A DNA stretch of 20,990 bases from a virus. Below the pieces are notes generated by a model. The model ran no database searches, was not told the DNA's origin, and saw nothing but the letters and a program-made list of their open reading frames with translations. The stretch covers positions 1 to 20,990 of the IMG/VR virus record IMGVR_UViG_3300021511_000030; one strand, written 5' to 3'. Positions 13,552 through 20,990 of the stretch are shown piece by piece (within the stretch, counting starts at the first letter, position 1; the number at the start of each line of letters is the position of its first letter). Made by a program: the position numbers and the translations under genes.

Positions 13552-14100
13552 ATGCAGACTGTACACGCAATCGACATGCCCGGCGCCTATCCTGGAATGG
13601 TTGCCGATTCGGGGCTCGTGCAAGACACGATCTCACGCCTTGCCGAAGACGCCGCCGGCGCTCGTGCGGGGACATTCGTAGTGCCCGGTACTGATGCCGA
13701 GCAGCAAGCCGTCGCACCGACAACCGCCGCCGAGATTACCGACGGTGACGGGCTCGGCGTGGTTATCTATGACGCGAGCAAAGAGCCCGCGCGTACCGCC
13801 GTCGCCGCCGCGGCGGGTAACGAGTACGACGTCGAAGATATGTTGCCGGTTTACGGCAAGGGGCGCATTTGGGTCCTTTGCGATGCCGCTGCAACGATCG
13901 TTGCAAACACGCCGTGTTTCGTGCGCTTCGCGCAGATCTCGACACCCGCCGGGATTCTCGGCGCGTTTCGCGAAGACGTCGACACTGCCGACGCCGCGGC
14001 GTTGCCCGGTGCTTTTTTCCGCTCGGCGCATAGGGACGTCGTGTTCCAAGGCGATACCTATCGGATCGCTCTCGTCGAGATCTCTGTGCCGACGGCGTAA
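13552..14100 (+). CDS. Capsid decoration/structural cement protein
   Basis: This 182-residue protein has GGGAG nine bases before its ATG. The Ala-rich beta-type sequence contains the segment NEYDVEDMLPVYGKGRIWVLCDAA, shared by phage head decoration proteins (DUF2190-like group) encoded between protease/scaffold and major capsid genes. It has a hydrophobic, Gly/Thr-rich core and no enzyme motif. It probably binds the outside of the capsid lattice and stabilises it after expansion. The position, size and motif agree; the exact family is less sure. Confidence 0.78.
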   Translation: MQTVHAIDMPGAYPGMVADSGLVQDTISRLAEDAAGARAGTFVVPGTDAEQQAVAPTTAAEITDGDGLGVVIYDASKEPARTAVAAAAGNEYDVEDMLPVYGKGRIWVLCDAAATIVANTPCFVRFAQISTPAGILGAFREDVDTADAAALPGAFFRSAHRDVVFQGDTYRIALVEISVPTA

Positions 14101-14135
14101 ACCCCGGCCCAACCGAACGAAGGATAAGCAAACCA

Positions 14136-15107
14136 ATGCGTTTCTCAGAAGCCTTTCTCGCTCGGCTGCAAGCCGACGTTTACCAGCATTGCAATATCCG
14201 GCTTGACGCCGGCGAAACCGCGGCGCTCGCGAAGCAACTCGAATATGTCTACGCCAAAACGTACGACGTAAAATATGCCGAGTTGAAGTCACGTCGTTTC
14301 ATTCCGATCGACACGAGCGTCGACAACGCTGCCGAGTATTTCACTTATCGGCAGTGGAACCAATTCGGTATGGCGAAGTTGATCGCAAACTATGCCGACG
14401 ATCTGCCGCGTGTCGACGCGCTCGCAAAGGAATTCCCAGCGCCTATCAAGTCGCTCGGGGCTTCTTACGGGTTCAGTGTTCAGGACATGCGACGCGCCGC
14501 GAAGGCGGGATCGCAACTCGAAACGCGTCGAGCCGCCGCGGCCCGTCGTGCACACGAGCAAGCCTTTGACGATATCATGGCTTTTGGCAATGACGATGCC
14601 GGTATCCTCGGCTTCCTGAACAATCCTAACGTGCCCGTTGTCGGTGCGGTAACCGGTGCATGGGTAACCACGCCGGCAACCCCGTTGCAGATCGTCGAGG
14701 ATCTCAATACGCTGGCGAATTCGATCGTGCTCGCGACGCTCGAAACCTTCGTGCCCGACACACTGTTGCTCGACTCGACTTCGTTCCAGTTGATCAACTC
14801 GATGCCCATGAGTCTTACCGGCGACGCCGATAAAACCGTGCTTCGTTTCTTCCTGGACAACACGCCGTACATTCGCAACGTCGATCAATGGACGAAGTTG
14901 AACACGGCCGGTGCTCTCGGCGTGTCCCGTGCCGTGTGCTACGCGCGAAGCGAAGAAGTGCTAGCTGGCGTCGAGCCGCAAACCTTCGAGCAATTCCCGC
15001 CGCAATGGCGAAACCTCGAAGCCGTGATCCCGACGCACAGTCGGATCGGCGGCGTGCGAGTGCAGTACCCGTTAGCCGTCGCATACATGGACGACCTTTC
15101 CGGCTAG
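14136..15107 (+). CDS. Major capsid protein (DUF2184-like)
   Basis: This 323-residue protein, in the right position after the decoration gene, matches the DUF2184 type of HK97-fold capsid proteins: KSRRFIPIDTSVDNAAEYFTYRQW near residue 50, SLGASYGFSVQDMRRAAKAG, HEQAFDDIMAFGNDDAGILGFLNNP, and a C-terminal GVRVQYPLAVAYMDDLSG. These features mark the N-arm, E-loop region and the closing strand. AAGGA precedes the ATG at long spacing (about 11-12). A hairpin terminator follows the stop, as expected for the most strongly made virion protein. Confidence 0.93.
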   Translation: MRFSEAFLARLQADVYQHCNIRLDAGETAALAKQLEYVYAKTYDVKYAELKSRRFIPIDTSVDNAAEYFTYRQWNQFGMAKLIANYADDLPRVDALAKEFPAPIKSLGASYGFSVQDMRRAAKAGSQLETRRAAAARRAHEQAFDDIMAFGNDDAGILGFLNNPNVPVVGAVTGAWVTTPATPLQIVEDLNTLANSIVLATLETFVPDTLLLDSTSFQLINSMPMSLTGDADKTVLRFFLDNTPYIRNVDQWTKLNTAGALGVSRAVCYARSEEVLAGVEPQTFEQFPPQWRNLEAVIPTHSRIGGVRVQYPLAVAYMDDLSG

Positions 15108-15130
15108 TTCCGCCCGCGCGATCCGCACGA

Positions 15131-15160
15131 GCCCGAGAGCGCGTAAGCGCCTCGGGCTTT
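15131..15160 (+). terminator. GCCCGAGAGCGC-family hairpin, copy 3
   Basis: GCCCGAG (15131-15137) pairs with CTCGGGC (15151-15157), with an inner GCGC/GCGC stem and a GTAA loop, then TTT. It shares its left arm (12 of 12 bases) with copy 2 at 4912 and copy 1 at 4785. It stands after the major capsid gene and probably reduces read-through into the connector and tail genes. Confidence 0.75.
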
Positions 15161-15193
15161 CGCGGTATCAGACCACGCACAGGAAGTATCGAA

Positions 15194-15733
15194 ATGGCGA
15201 CTCTGCGAAATACCGAAGCGCGACTATTGACGGCACCGAAGATCGAAGGCTTTGCTGTGCAGCAATGGTTGCCGGGAAAGAATCGACTCGATATCAATTT
15301 TTGGGAAGCCGCGCGAAGCAATCGCACAATCAAACGTTGGCTCGAAATGGGTTGGATCAAGATTGACTTCGACGAAGACATGCCCGATCCAACGGTGCCG
15401 CCGAGCGAAAAAGAGCTAGCCGAGTTTAAGGCAATCGAACTAGCCGACGCGCTCAAAAATCCGACGGTACCGGTGCAATGGCACCCTGCACTCGAAGGCG
15501 AGATCGCGAAACGCAAAACTGCAGCGCTTGCGAAACGCATGCCCTCGAAGACGCCGACGGTACCCAAAGAGCGCAAGAGTCTAACAGGCTTGCGTGTCGA
15601 AGACGCGTTGCCTTTGATAGCAGCCGAGAGCGATATCGAAATGCTCGAAGCGTGGGCCGACGCAGACAAGCGCAAGACGATTAGCGAAGCCGTCGACGAG
15701 CGGTTAGCCGATCTCGCTCTCGACGAAGGATAA
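15194..15733 (+). CDS. Hypothetical virion-region protein
   Basis: This 179-residue protein starts at ATG 15194, with AGGAAG at 7-nt spacing just after the terminator; a long upstream extension in frame overlaps the capsid gene and is dismissed. The N-terminal half is MATLRNTEARLLTAPKIEGF, then WWL-poor, charged sequence with an acidic Pro segment (DEDMPDPTVPPSEKE). The C-terminal 50 residues, VEDALPLIAAESDIEMLEAW then RKTISEAVDERLADLAL, form a helical repeat also found in many proteins encoded between capsid and connector genes. Its virion role is unknown. Coupled to the next gene with a 3-base gap. Confidence 0.72.
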   Translation: MATLRNTEARLLTAPKIEGFAVQQWLPGKNRLDINFWEAARSNRTIKRWLEMGWIKIDFDEDMPDPTVPPSEKELAEFKAIELADALKNPTVPVQWHPALEGEIAKRKTAALAKRMPSKTPTVPKERKSLTGLRVEDALPLIAAESDIEMLEAWADADKRKTISEAVDERLADLALDEG

Positions 15734-15736
15734 GGC

Positions 15737-16018
15737 ATGGCCGTTAAGCGCGCCGACTTTCTCGCTCGGTTTCCCGAATTTGAATCTGCTTCGAAAGCCA
15801 TGATCGAAGCGGCACTCGACGAAGCCGAGCGAAACGTCGACGTGTCGATCTTCGGATCGAAAACGGACGACGCTATTCGCTGGAAGGCGGCGCACCTCTT
15901 AGCGCTCTCACCGTTCGGGCAGCAAGCGCGGCTCGTTTCGAAGGACGGCTCGACGACTTACGAAAAACGTTTTTGGGTACTCGCTAAGAGTATGACGCCA
16001 GGGTTTAGGGTAGCGTGA
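15737..16018 (+). CDS. Head-tail connector protein (DUF4054-like)
   Basis: This is a 93-residue protein. KRADFLARFPEFESASKAMIEAALDEAERNVD, then RWKAAHLLALSPFGQQ matches the DUF4054 family of small helical adaptors that sit below the portal, related in fold to HK97 gp6. GGATAAGG precedes the ATG. Its position right after the capsid module and ahead of the neck proteins agrees. The length is a little short for the family but no element seems missing. Confidence 0.85.
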   Translation: MAVKRADFLARFPEFESASKAMIEAALDEAERNVDVSIFGSKTDDAIRWKAAHLLALSPFGQQARLVSKDGSTTYEKRFWVLAKSMTPGFRVA

Positions 16019-16022
16019 GATC

Positions 16023-16490
16023 ATGCCGCGCGGCGTACGCATAACCGATAGGGATCGCGGTTGGAAGGCGTTGTTAAAACGCACTTCTCACATGGCCCGA
16101 CAACGCGGCGTTACTGTTGGCGTTCATTCGGGAGAAGGCGCGGCACCGTCGGGTGATAGTGAGTTGACCGTGCTCGACGTCGCAACGATCCACGAATTCG
16201 GGTTAGGCCATAATCCCGAAAGATCTTTCGTGCGTGACTTCGCCGACGAGAAGCGCGACGAAGTGAAAGCCGCCGAAAAGAAAATCGCGCGGGCCGTGAC
16301 CAAGGGATCACAGAACCTCGAAGACGGGCTCGAAAGGTTCGGTCTTTGGATCGTTAGCGAAATGCAAGCGCGTATCCGCGCGGGTATCGCACCGCCTAAC
16401 GATCCTGTAACGATTGCACGCAAGGGCTCGTCGACGCCTCTTATCAACTTCGGGCAACTCGTCGGTAGCATTACCCACAAGGTCGAGTGA
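16023..16490 (+). CDS. Tail-completion/neck protein (gp10-like)
   Basis: This 155-residue protein has VTVGVHSGEG, then VLDVATIHEFGLGHNPERSFVRDF, and a C-terminal PPNDPVTIARKGSSTPLINFGQLVGSITHKV. This A-x-x-HEFG, P-x-RSF-x-R and P-L-x-x-x-GQL-x-x-S series is the pattern of phage neck or tail-completion proteins that join head and tail. It starts four bases after the connector stop and is followed one base later by the next gene. The helical middle is charged. Role is from family and order, not from any unique residue. Confidence 0.83.
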   Translation: MPRGVRITDRDRGWKALLKRTSHMARQRGVTVGVHSGEGAAPSGDSELTVLDVATIHEFGLGHNPERSFVRDFADEKRDEVKAAEKKIARAVTKGSQNLEDGLERFGLWIVSEMQARIRAGIAPPNDPVTIARKGSSTPLINFGQLVGSITHKVE

Positions 16491-16491
16491 T

Positions 16492-17043
16492 ATGTCGATC
16501 CCATGGGAAACAATCCGGCCGGCGTTGCTTTCGCTCTTCGGGGATCTGAGCGGTCTGCAGACGGTGTGGATCGACAAGAAGCGACCTTACGTCGATCCGA
16601 AGTTGCAAGCGATCGTGCTCTTACGCGTGCGCGACGAGGGTAGCATCGGCGTCGACGATCGTCGGTACCTAGATCTAGCCTTACCCGCGCCAGCGGCAAC
16701 ACTCAAAGAGCAAGCCGCCGGGCACCGTCGCGTCGGGCTCGACATTCGTGTCGAGTCTTTTCGGCACGACGACGATCGCTTTGCTTTCAACGCTGCCGGT
16801 GACATTCGAACGGGGCTAGGCTTCCGCTCTTCGAAGGCGCGATTGCTTGCAGTAAACGTTGCGATTGTGCGAGCTAGCCAAGTCGTCGACTTGTCGGGTA
16901 TCCTGCAAGACGATCGCGTTACTTCGATCGCAACACTGGACCTAACCATAAACGTGGGCGTTTGCGTGGGCGACGAAAGCAATCCCGTTTACAATATCGA
17001 AACCGTCGAAGCACCCGTCGGCACGATCCTTCCCGATCCGTAG
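16492..17043 (+). CDS. Neck/tail terminator protein (LIC_12616-like)
   Basis: The protein has 183 residues from ATG 16492, one base after the previous stop, with AAGG upstream; the in-frame extension to 16414 is within the previous gene. It starts MSIPWETIRPALLSLFGDLS, a helix common to proteins that cap the tail tube at the neck, followed by beta-rich sequence with DVGI-like strands (RVGLDIRVESF) and the tail ATLDLTINVGVCVGDE. In myovirus gene order this place belongs to the tail terminator just ahead of the sheath gene. The assignment to that family is moderately sure. Confidence 0.75.
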   Translation: MSIPWETIRPALLSLFGDLSGLQTVWIDKKRPYVDPKLQAIVLLRVRDEGSIGVDDRRYLDLALPAPAATLKEQAAGHRRVGLDIRVESFRHDDDRFAFNAAGDIRTGLGFRSSKARLLAVNVAIVRASQVVDLSGILQDDRVTSIATLDLTINVGVCVGDESNPVYNIETVEAPVGTILPDP

Positions 17044-17056
17044 GAGTAACGAAACA

Positions 17057-18385
17057 ATGAGCCTCGAAGATATCATTTCAGTTTCGATCACGGCGCAAAC
17101 CACGACGGTAAGTCGACTTGGTTTCGGTACGCCGTTGATTGCTCGGGCGCATAACGTGATCCCTAGCGTCGTACGAGAGTATCGATCGCTAACGGCTATG
17201 TCTGACGATGGCTGGCCCGCAACCGATCCCGCCGTGCTCATGGCCACGAAGATCGCTTCGCAGAATCCGAAGCCGAATGCTTGGAAAGTCGGCAAACGAT
17301 CAAGTGCGTTTACGCAACAGGTCGTGATCGAATGTCTCAATTCGACAGAGGATTACGTTTACGAATTCGACGTGATCGTTGGCACGACGACGACTTCGAT
17401 TTCGTACACCGTGCTCGCAGCGGCAACGCCGACGACGGTAGCGACCGCGATCTCGGCGCTTGTCGGTGCGATTGCAGGAGTAACCGCCACCGACAATCTC
17501 GACGGTACCTTCGACGTCGATACAGATACCGCCGGTGATCTCGTTGATTATGTCGGCTTTGACGAGCCCGACAACTTCACGATCAAAGACACGACGGCGG
17601 ATCCCGGCATCGCCGCCGACTTGACGGCAATCGAAACTGTCGATCCCGACGGTTGGTATTGTTTGCTGCTCGACAGCAATAGCGAAGCCGAGATCCTTGC
17701 TGCCGCGGCTTGGATCGAAGCGCGTAAAAAGATCTTCATCTGCAACACGACCGATACGGAAGTTGTCGACAACACTGTCACGACCGACGTTATGTCGGAT
17801 CTCCAAGCCGCGGCTTACGCGCGCACGTCGATCATTTACTCGCAATACCGTTTGCTGAATTGGAGCGGTTGCGGTTGGGCAGGTAATCGCTTGCCTTCGG
17901 ATCCCGGCTCTTCGACGTGGGCTTTCAAGACGCTTGCGGGTGTCTTCGTCGACGGCAACCTTACCGGCGGGCAAGTCGGCGTGATCGAATCGAAAGGCGG
18001 CAACGTCTATCGCACGATCGCGGGTGTCAACGTTACGACGTTCGGTATTACGTCGAGCGGCGAGTATATCGACGTTACCCGCTTTATCGATTGGCTAGAC
18101 TCCAGGATCAAAGAGCGGATCTTTGGGGTGCTGATCAATAACCCAAAGGTGCCCTACACCGATTCGGGTGTCGATCTCATGCGCGGTCAAGTGCTCGCAC
18201 AACTGCAGCAAGGGATCACGGTCGGCGGGCTCGCCGCAGATCCCGCGCCTGTAGTGACGGCGCCAAAGGTTGCCGATATCGATCCCGCTGACAAGGCGGC
18301 TCGTATTCTTCCTGATATCTTTTTCCAGGCAACGCTAGCGGGTGCGATTCATCAGCTAGTCATTTCGGGCGTGCTATCGGTCTAG
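17057..18385 (+). CDS. Tail sheath protein (DUF3383-like)
   Basis: This 442-residue protein is AGGAG-preceded. The N terminus MSLEDIISVSITAQTTTVSR followed by GFGTPLIARAH and the C-terminal half (WYCLLLDSNSEAEILAAAAWIEARKKIFIC, GRLP-like AGNRLPSDPGSSTWAFKTLAGV, IDWLDSRIKERIFGVL) match DUF3383 contractile sheath subunits. A Thr/Asp-rich beta module occupies about 95-180 (for example EFDVIVGTTTTSISYTVLAA), an inserted surface domain often found in this family. It polymerises around the tube and contracts on infection. The tube gene follows after 27 bases, so sheath and tube are made together. Confidence 0.9.
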   Translation: MSLEDIISVSITAQTTTVSRLGFGTPLIARAHNVIPSVVREYRSLTAMSDDGWPATDPAVLMATKIASQNPKPNAWKVGKRSSAFTQQVVIECLNSTEDYVYEFDVIVGTTTTSISYTVLAAATPTTVATAISALVGAIAGVTATDNLDGTFDVDTDTAGDLVDYVGFDEPDNFTIKDTTADPGIAADLTAIETVDPDGWYCLLLDSNSEAEILAAAAWIEARKKIFICNTTDTEVVDNTVTTDVMSDLQAAAYARTSIIYSQYRLLNWSGCGWAGNRLPSDPGSSTWAFKTLAGVFVDGNLTGGQVGVIESKGGNVYRTIAGVNVTTFGITSSGEYIDVTRFIDWLDSRIKERIFGVLINNPKVPYTDSGVDLMRGQVLAQLQQGITVGGLAADPAPVVTAPKVADIDPADKAARILPDIFFQATLAGAIHQLVISGVLSV

Positions 18386-18412
18386 TCGCCGCCGCACTAC
18401 TAGGAGCAAACA

Positions 18413-18844
18413 ATGGGTCTCAAAGTTTACGACGCCGACGAAGTGACAGTTTCGATCGCGGGCTTGCCGATCGAAAGCGGATACGACGACGGCGAGTTTT
18501 GCCGTATTGAGCAAGAAGCCGACGATTTCATCGACAAGGCGGGAACCGACGGCGAGGTAACTCGCTCGAAGACTAACGACCGTCGTGCGACTATCACGAT
18601 CTTGCTAATGCAATCGAGCGACGGTAACGCGTTGCTCTCGGGCCTGAACAATATCGATCGGCTTGCCGGCAACGGCGCGGGCGTCGGCCCGCTCCTAGTG
18701 CGCGACCGACAGGGTACGGCACTTTACGCCGCGGCCGAAGCATGGATCTCGAAACCGCCCGACGTGAGTTTCGATCGCGAGCCTACGGCGCGTGAATGGA
18801 CTTTGCGTTGTGCGAACCTCGAAAGGTTCGATGGCGGCAACTGA
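18413..18844 (+). CDS. Tail tube protein (DUF3277-like)
   Basis: This 143-residue protein is AGGAG-preceded. VYDADEVTVSIAGLPIESGY, DDFIDKAGTDGEVTRSKTND, TITILLMQSSDGNALLSGLN and VSFDREPTAREWTLRC follow the DUF3277 pattern of KPP10-like tail tube subunits. It forms hexameric rings inside the sheath. The length and the sheath-tube order are standard. Its end lies 29 bases before the chaperone start. Confidence 0.9.
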   Translation: MGLKVYDADEVTVSIAGLPIESGYDDGEFCRIEQEADDFIDKAGTDGEVTRSKTNDRRATITILLMQSSDGNALLSGLNNIDRLAGNGAGVGPLLVRDRQGTALYAAAEAWISKPPDVSFDREPTAREWTLRCANLERFDGGN

Positions 18845-18873
18845 CAACCCAAGCACGGGATAGGATAGGGCGC

Positions 18874-19353
18874 ATGAGAAAGACGAAGCAAAAGCGGATC
18901 GGCGGGCGCGGGTACGTTTACCACGTTACCCAATTTGGTGCGCGGGAAGGCGGGCACGTGCTCGTGCGATTGCTGAAGATCCTTGGAGGCTCTGTCGGCG
19001 AAGCGCTGCAAGGTGCGACTGACTTTGATATGGGCGTTGTCGGCAAAGTGATCGCGAACCTTGCGACGACGGTCGACGAAAAGGATCTCGATTATCTCGT
19101 TGACACGTTCGCTAAAACGACGAGCGTCGAGATCGAAGGCAAGCCTGTACCGCTTACTGCCGAAGGCGTGCTCGACGTGCACTTCGCTGGCGAGTACACC
19201 GAACTAAGCCAATGGCTCGCCTTTGCTGTCGAGGCAAACTTCGGGGATTTTTTCGGCGCCGCCGGGATACTAAAAGCAAAGGCAAGCGATCTCCCGGTTT
19301 CGGCAGTGTCGAGCGCGGACGGGTCGTCACCGTCGATATCCCCGAACACTTGA
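18874..19353 (+). CDS. Tail assembly chaperone, short (zero-frame) form
   Basis: The protein has 159 residues from ATG 18874, with GGATAGGG just upstream; the in-frame extension to 18796 lies inside the tube gene. It starts with a basic MRKTKQKRIGGRGYVYHVTQFGAREGGHVLVRLLKILG, then a helical body, EIEGKPVPLTAEGV and HFAGEYTELSQWLAFAVEANFGDFF. Length and place between tube and tape measure genes are those of tail assembly chaperones, which hold the tape measure protein during tail building. A -1 shift at 19248-19254 would make a longer form. The last 33 zero-frame codons are shared with the shifted frame. Confidence 0.8.
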   Translation: MRKTKQKRIGGRGYVYHVTQFGAREGGHVLVRLLKILGGSVGEALQGATDFDMGVVGKVIANLATTVDEKDLDYLVDTFAKTTSVEIEGKPVPLTAEGVLDVHFAGEYTELSQWLAFAVEANFGDFFGAAGILKAKASDLPVSAVSSADGSSPSISPNT

Positions 19354-19514
19354 AACCGGATTGGCCGGTTTGGCGTGTAGCAACTTCGCCACACTTTCGA
19401 GATACCCTAGCCGATATCGAAACGCTTTGGAGTATCGACGATCTCTATGATGCGCACGACGTGATCGATACTCTCGAAGAGTTAGATCGGCGACGCTCAG
19501 CGCCGAGAAAGTAA
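18874..19514 (+). CDS. Tail assembly chaperone, -1 frameshifted long form
   Basis: If ribosomes slip back one base on T TTT TTC (19248-19254), the first 127 codons are joined to 86 codons of the -1 frame, giving about 213 residues. The added part is Arg/Lys-rich, then VVTVDIPEHLKPDWPVWRVA, HFRDTLADIETLWSIDDLYD and AHDVIDTLEELDRRRSAPRK. This frame has no ATG, GTG or TTG between the slip and 19350, so it can hardly be a separate gene. Two-form chaperones made in this way (lambda G/GT is the model) are the rule just before tape measure genes. It ends five bases before the next ATG. Confidence 0.78.
19248..19297 (+). promoter_or_regulatory. Programmed -1 frameshift site with downstream stem
   Basis: The heptamer TTTTTTC (19248-19254) is in exact X XXY YYZ register with the zero frame (GAT TTT TTC). 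Seven bases on, CCGGGA (19262-19267) can pair with TCCCGG (19292-19297), and GCCG (19258-19261) with CGGC (19301-19304) could extend it. Heptamer, register, spacer and the start-less second frame all fit. Confidence 0.78.
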
Positions 19515-19519
19515 ACGCA

Positions 19520-20990
19520 ATGGCTCTTCGTGAGATTATCGCCCGCTTCGGTTTCCAGGTCGATCCGAAGGGCCTTCGGAAAGCGCAGACAGGGATCGCG
19601 GGCGTCGTCGGTTCTTTGCAAACGCTCGGCGTTACCATCGGCGCTGGGATCGTTGCTCGTGGTATCAAAGACTTCGTAACCGGAATGGTCGATGCCGGCG
19701 ACGCGCTCGGTAAGACAGCCACGCAACTAGGGCTCTCTGGCAAAGAGTTGCAAGCGTGGCAAACGGCGGCAAACTTCGCCGGCGTGCAAACGGAAAGTCT
19801 GAACCAAGGCTTTCGTATTCTCGGCAAAAACGCCTTGCTTGCGCAGCAAGGATCGAAGCAAGCGGCCGACGCTTTCAAAACACTAGGCGTCGAGATCGAA
19901 GGGGCGAACGGTAGCCTAAAGCCCGCGAATCAACTCGCACGCGAAGCGGGTATCGCTCTCGGGCAAATGGAAGATCGCACCAAGGCGGTAGGCTTGGCAC
20001 AGCAAGTCTTCGGCCGTGCTGGCGCGGCAATGTTACCGCTCTTCGCGAAGGGGGCCGAAGGGCTCGACGAAGCGCTAGCCAAGCTAGAAGAATTCGGTGG
20101 TGGGTTGTCGGACGAATTGATTCCGCTTGCCGAAGCCGCACAGGATCGCTTTACCGAATTCGAGATCGCGACGACTTCGTTGAAGTCGAAGTTTGCTGTC
20201 GCGCTTTTGCCGATTCTTAGTCAAGTAACGCTTGGTTTGTCGAAGTTGATTTCGTGGTTGTCGAAGTCAGGCATGGGGGCCGAGGCCTTTCGATCGATCC
20301 TTGTCGCGCTCGGGCTCGTACTCGGCAAAATGGCAATAGCGAAATTCGGTGCGTCTCTATTGAAACTAGGACGGGCGGCCCTTCTGCCGTTGCTGAAGTT
20401 TGCTTTACTCTTCCTGATAGTCGACGACTTGATCGCGCTCTTTGAAGGGCGCGGATCTGTAATCGGCGATCTCATCGATAAGATCTTCGGGAAGGGTACA
20501 GCGAAAGCCGTCGTCGACGGGATCAAAGGAATCGGCAAAGCCGTTGCCGACTTGATAGCGACGGGCGACTTCGCCGCCTTCGACAAGGCGCTCGAAGATA
20601 TCTTCGGCCCACCCGGTGAAGATCTCGTCAAGTTTATCGTCGAAGACGTGCCCGAAGCCTTCGGGTTTTTGCTCGAAGATATTACGCAAGTCGCCGAAGA
20701 GATCGTGCAAGCGATCGAAGATTGGATCTCTGATTCGATTGACGCGATCTCCGAAGGCGTCGAAGGCTTCGCCGACGGGGCTTCGGATCTTGCTTCGGCT
20801 TTTATCGACGGGCTCGTTGACGGGATCAAGGCAGGAGCCAAGGCGCTGGTCGGTACAGTAACTTCGACGGTGCAAGGTGCGCTCGATGCCGCGAAGGCTC
20901 TCATTAAACCGGGCTCGCCTTCGAAGGTTGCGCGGGCCGAGGTAGGCAAGCCCTTCGCGCAAGGGCTCTTCGATATAGATGCCGCGCAAG
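19520..20990 (+). CDS. Tail tape measure protein, N-terminal part (runs off window)
   Basis: The reading frame starts at ATG 19520, five bases after the chaperone long frame, and stays open to the right edge (490 codons seen). MALREIIARFGFQVDPKGLRKAQ starts the protein; a helical repetitive region follows (ELQAWQTAANFAGVQTESLN, DEALAKLEEFGGGLSDEL). Hydrophobic stretches lie around 258-310 (SILVALGLVLGKMAIAKFG, ALLPLLKFALLFLIVDDL), and later an acidic helix-rich part. IKPGSPSKVARAEVGKPFAQGL near the end is the SPSK-type motif common in tape measure proteins. It sets tail length and helps DNA enter the host cell. A cleavage site or enzymatic domain may lie beyond the window. Confidence 0.92.
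   Translation, partial: MALREIIARFGFQVDPKGLRKAQTGIAGVVGSLQTLGVTIGAGIVARGIKDFVTGMVDAGDALGKTATQLGLSGKELQAWQTAANFAGVQTESLNQGFRILGKNALLAQQGSKQAADAFKTLGVEIEGANGSLKPANQLAREAGIALGQMEDRTKAVGLAQQVFGRAGAAMLPLFAKGAEGLDEALAKLEEFGGGLSDELIPLAEAAQDRFTEFEIATTSLKSKFAVALLPILSQVTLGLSKLISWLSKSGMGAEAFRSILVALGLVLGKMAIAKFGASLLKLGRAALLPLLKFALLFLIVDDLIALFEGRGSVIGDLIDKIFGKGTAKAVVDGIKGIGKAVADLIATGDFAAFDKALEDIFGPPGEDLVKFIVEDVPEAFGFLLEDITQVAEEIVQAIEDWISDSIDAISEGVEGFADGASDLASAFIDGLVDGIKAGAKALVGTVTSTVQGALDAAKALIKPGSPSKVARAEVGKPFAQGLFDIDAAQ

Noticed and set aside
14815-15801. 328-codon minus-strand frame opposite capsid end and next gene
   Set aside because: It spans two well supported plus-strand genes and the terminator; Ser/Arg-rich shadow without any motif.
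20221-20949. 242-codon minus-strand frame opposite the tape measure gene
   Set aside because: Low-complexity Ser/Ala/Pro sequence mirrors the Glu/Gly/Ala codons of the tape measure protein.

Overview
The window is part of a double-stranded DNA tailed phage or prophage (Caudoviricetes), about 21 kb, open at both ends. A contractile-tail (myovirus-like) virion is indicated by a DUF3383-type sheath protein next to a DUF3277-type tube protein. Coding DNA is GC-rich (37 of 60 bases in one line I counted) with very tight gene packing and many 4-base ATGA/GTGA overlaps. The host cannot be named from this sequence. No integrase, tRNA, CRISPR array or insertion sequence is visible, so lysogeny is neither shown nor excluded.

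Layout. (1) 1-2976, leftward: an early operon of an XRE-type regulator with a small Cys/His cluster, an 804-residue primase-helicase, and a small protein cut by the left edge. (2) 2977-3361, divergent control region: an AT-rich core bracketed by at least eight copies of a 10-bp element (GTGAGACACC or its complement), including two convergent pairs with identical 22-bp offset. One copy directly abuts a candidate rightward promoter that would yield a nearly leaderless mRNA. (3) 3362-3987, rightward: one HTH protein (candidate small terminase) closed by a strong intrinsic terminator. (4) 3988-6200: a noncoding stretch with recurring TATAAGG-type elements, then small genes: one lacking a conventional start, a Cys-rich protein, a Cys/His/Asp protease-like protein and a stand-alone DnaA domain IV-like HTH protein. 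A repeated hairpin family flanks a possible small RNA at 4817-4911. (5) 6197-6796, leftward: a secreted lytic transglycosylase-like protein whose stop codon interlocks with the DnaA-like gene. (6) 6846-9692: HTH protein, zinc-ribbon protein, Dam-like adenine methyltransferase with a DnaJ-like zinc module, and large terminase, coupled by ATGA overlaps. (7) 9679-15107, head: portal, MuF-like minor head protein, DUF2213 protease-scaffold fusion, decoration protein and major capsid protein, followed by a hairpin terminator of the same family. (8) 15194-20990, connector and tail: DUF4054 connector, tail-completion and neck proteins, sheath, tube, a tail assembly chaperone pair joined by a predicted -1 frameshift at T TTT TTC, and the start of the tape measure protein.

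How it fits together: the operator array between two divergent transcripts looks like the master control or replication start region. Leftward products replicate the DNA. Rightward products methylate and package it, build the capsid and tail, and lyse the cell. The structural module is conventional. The least familiar parts are the operator array, the small-gene region 3988-6200 and the modified methyltransferase.
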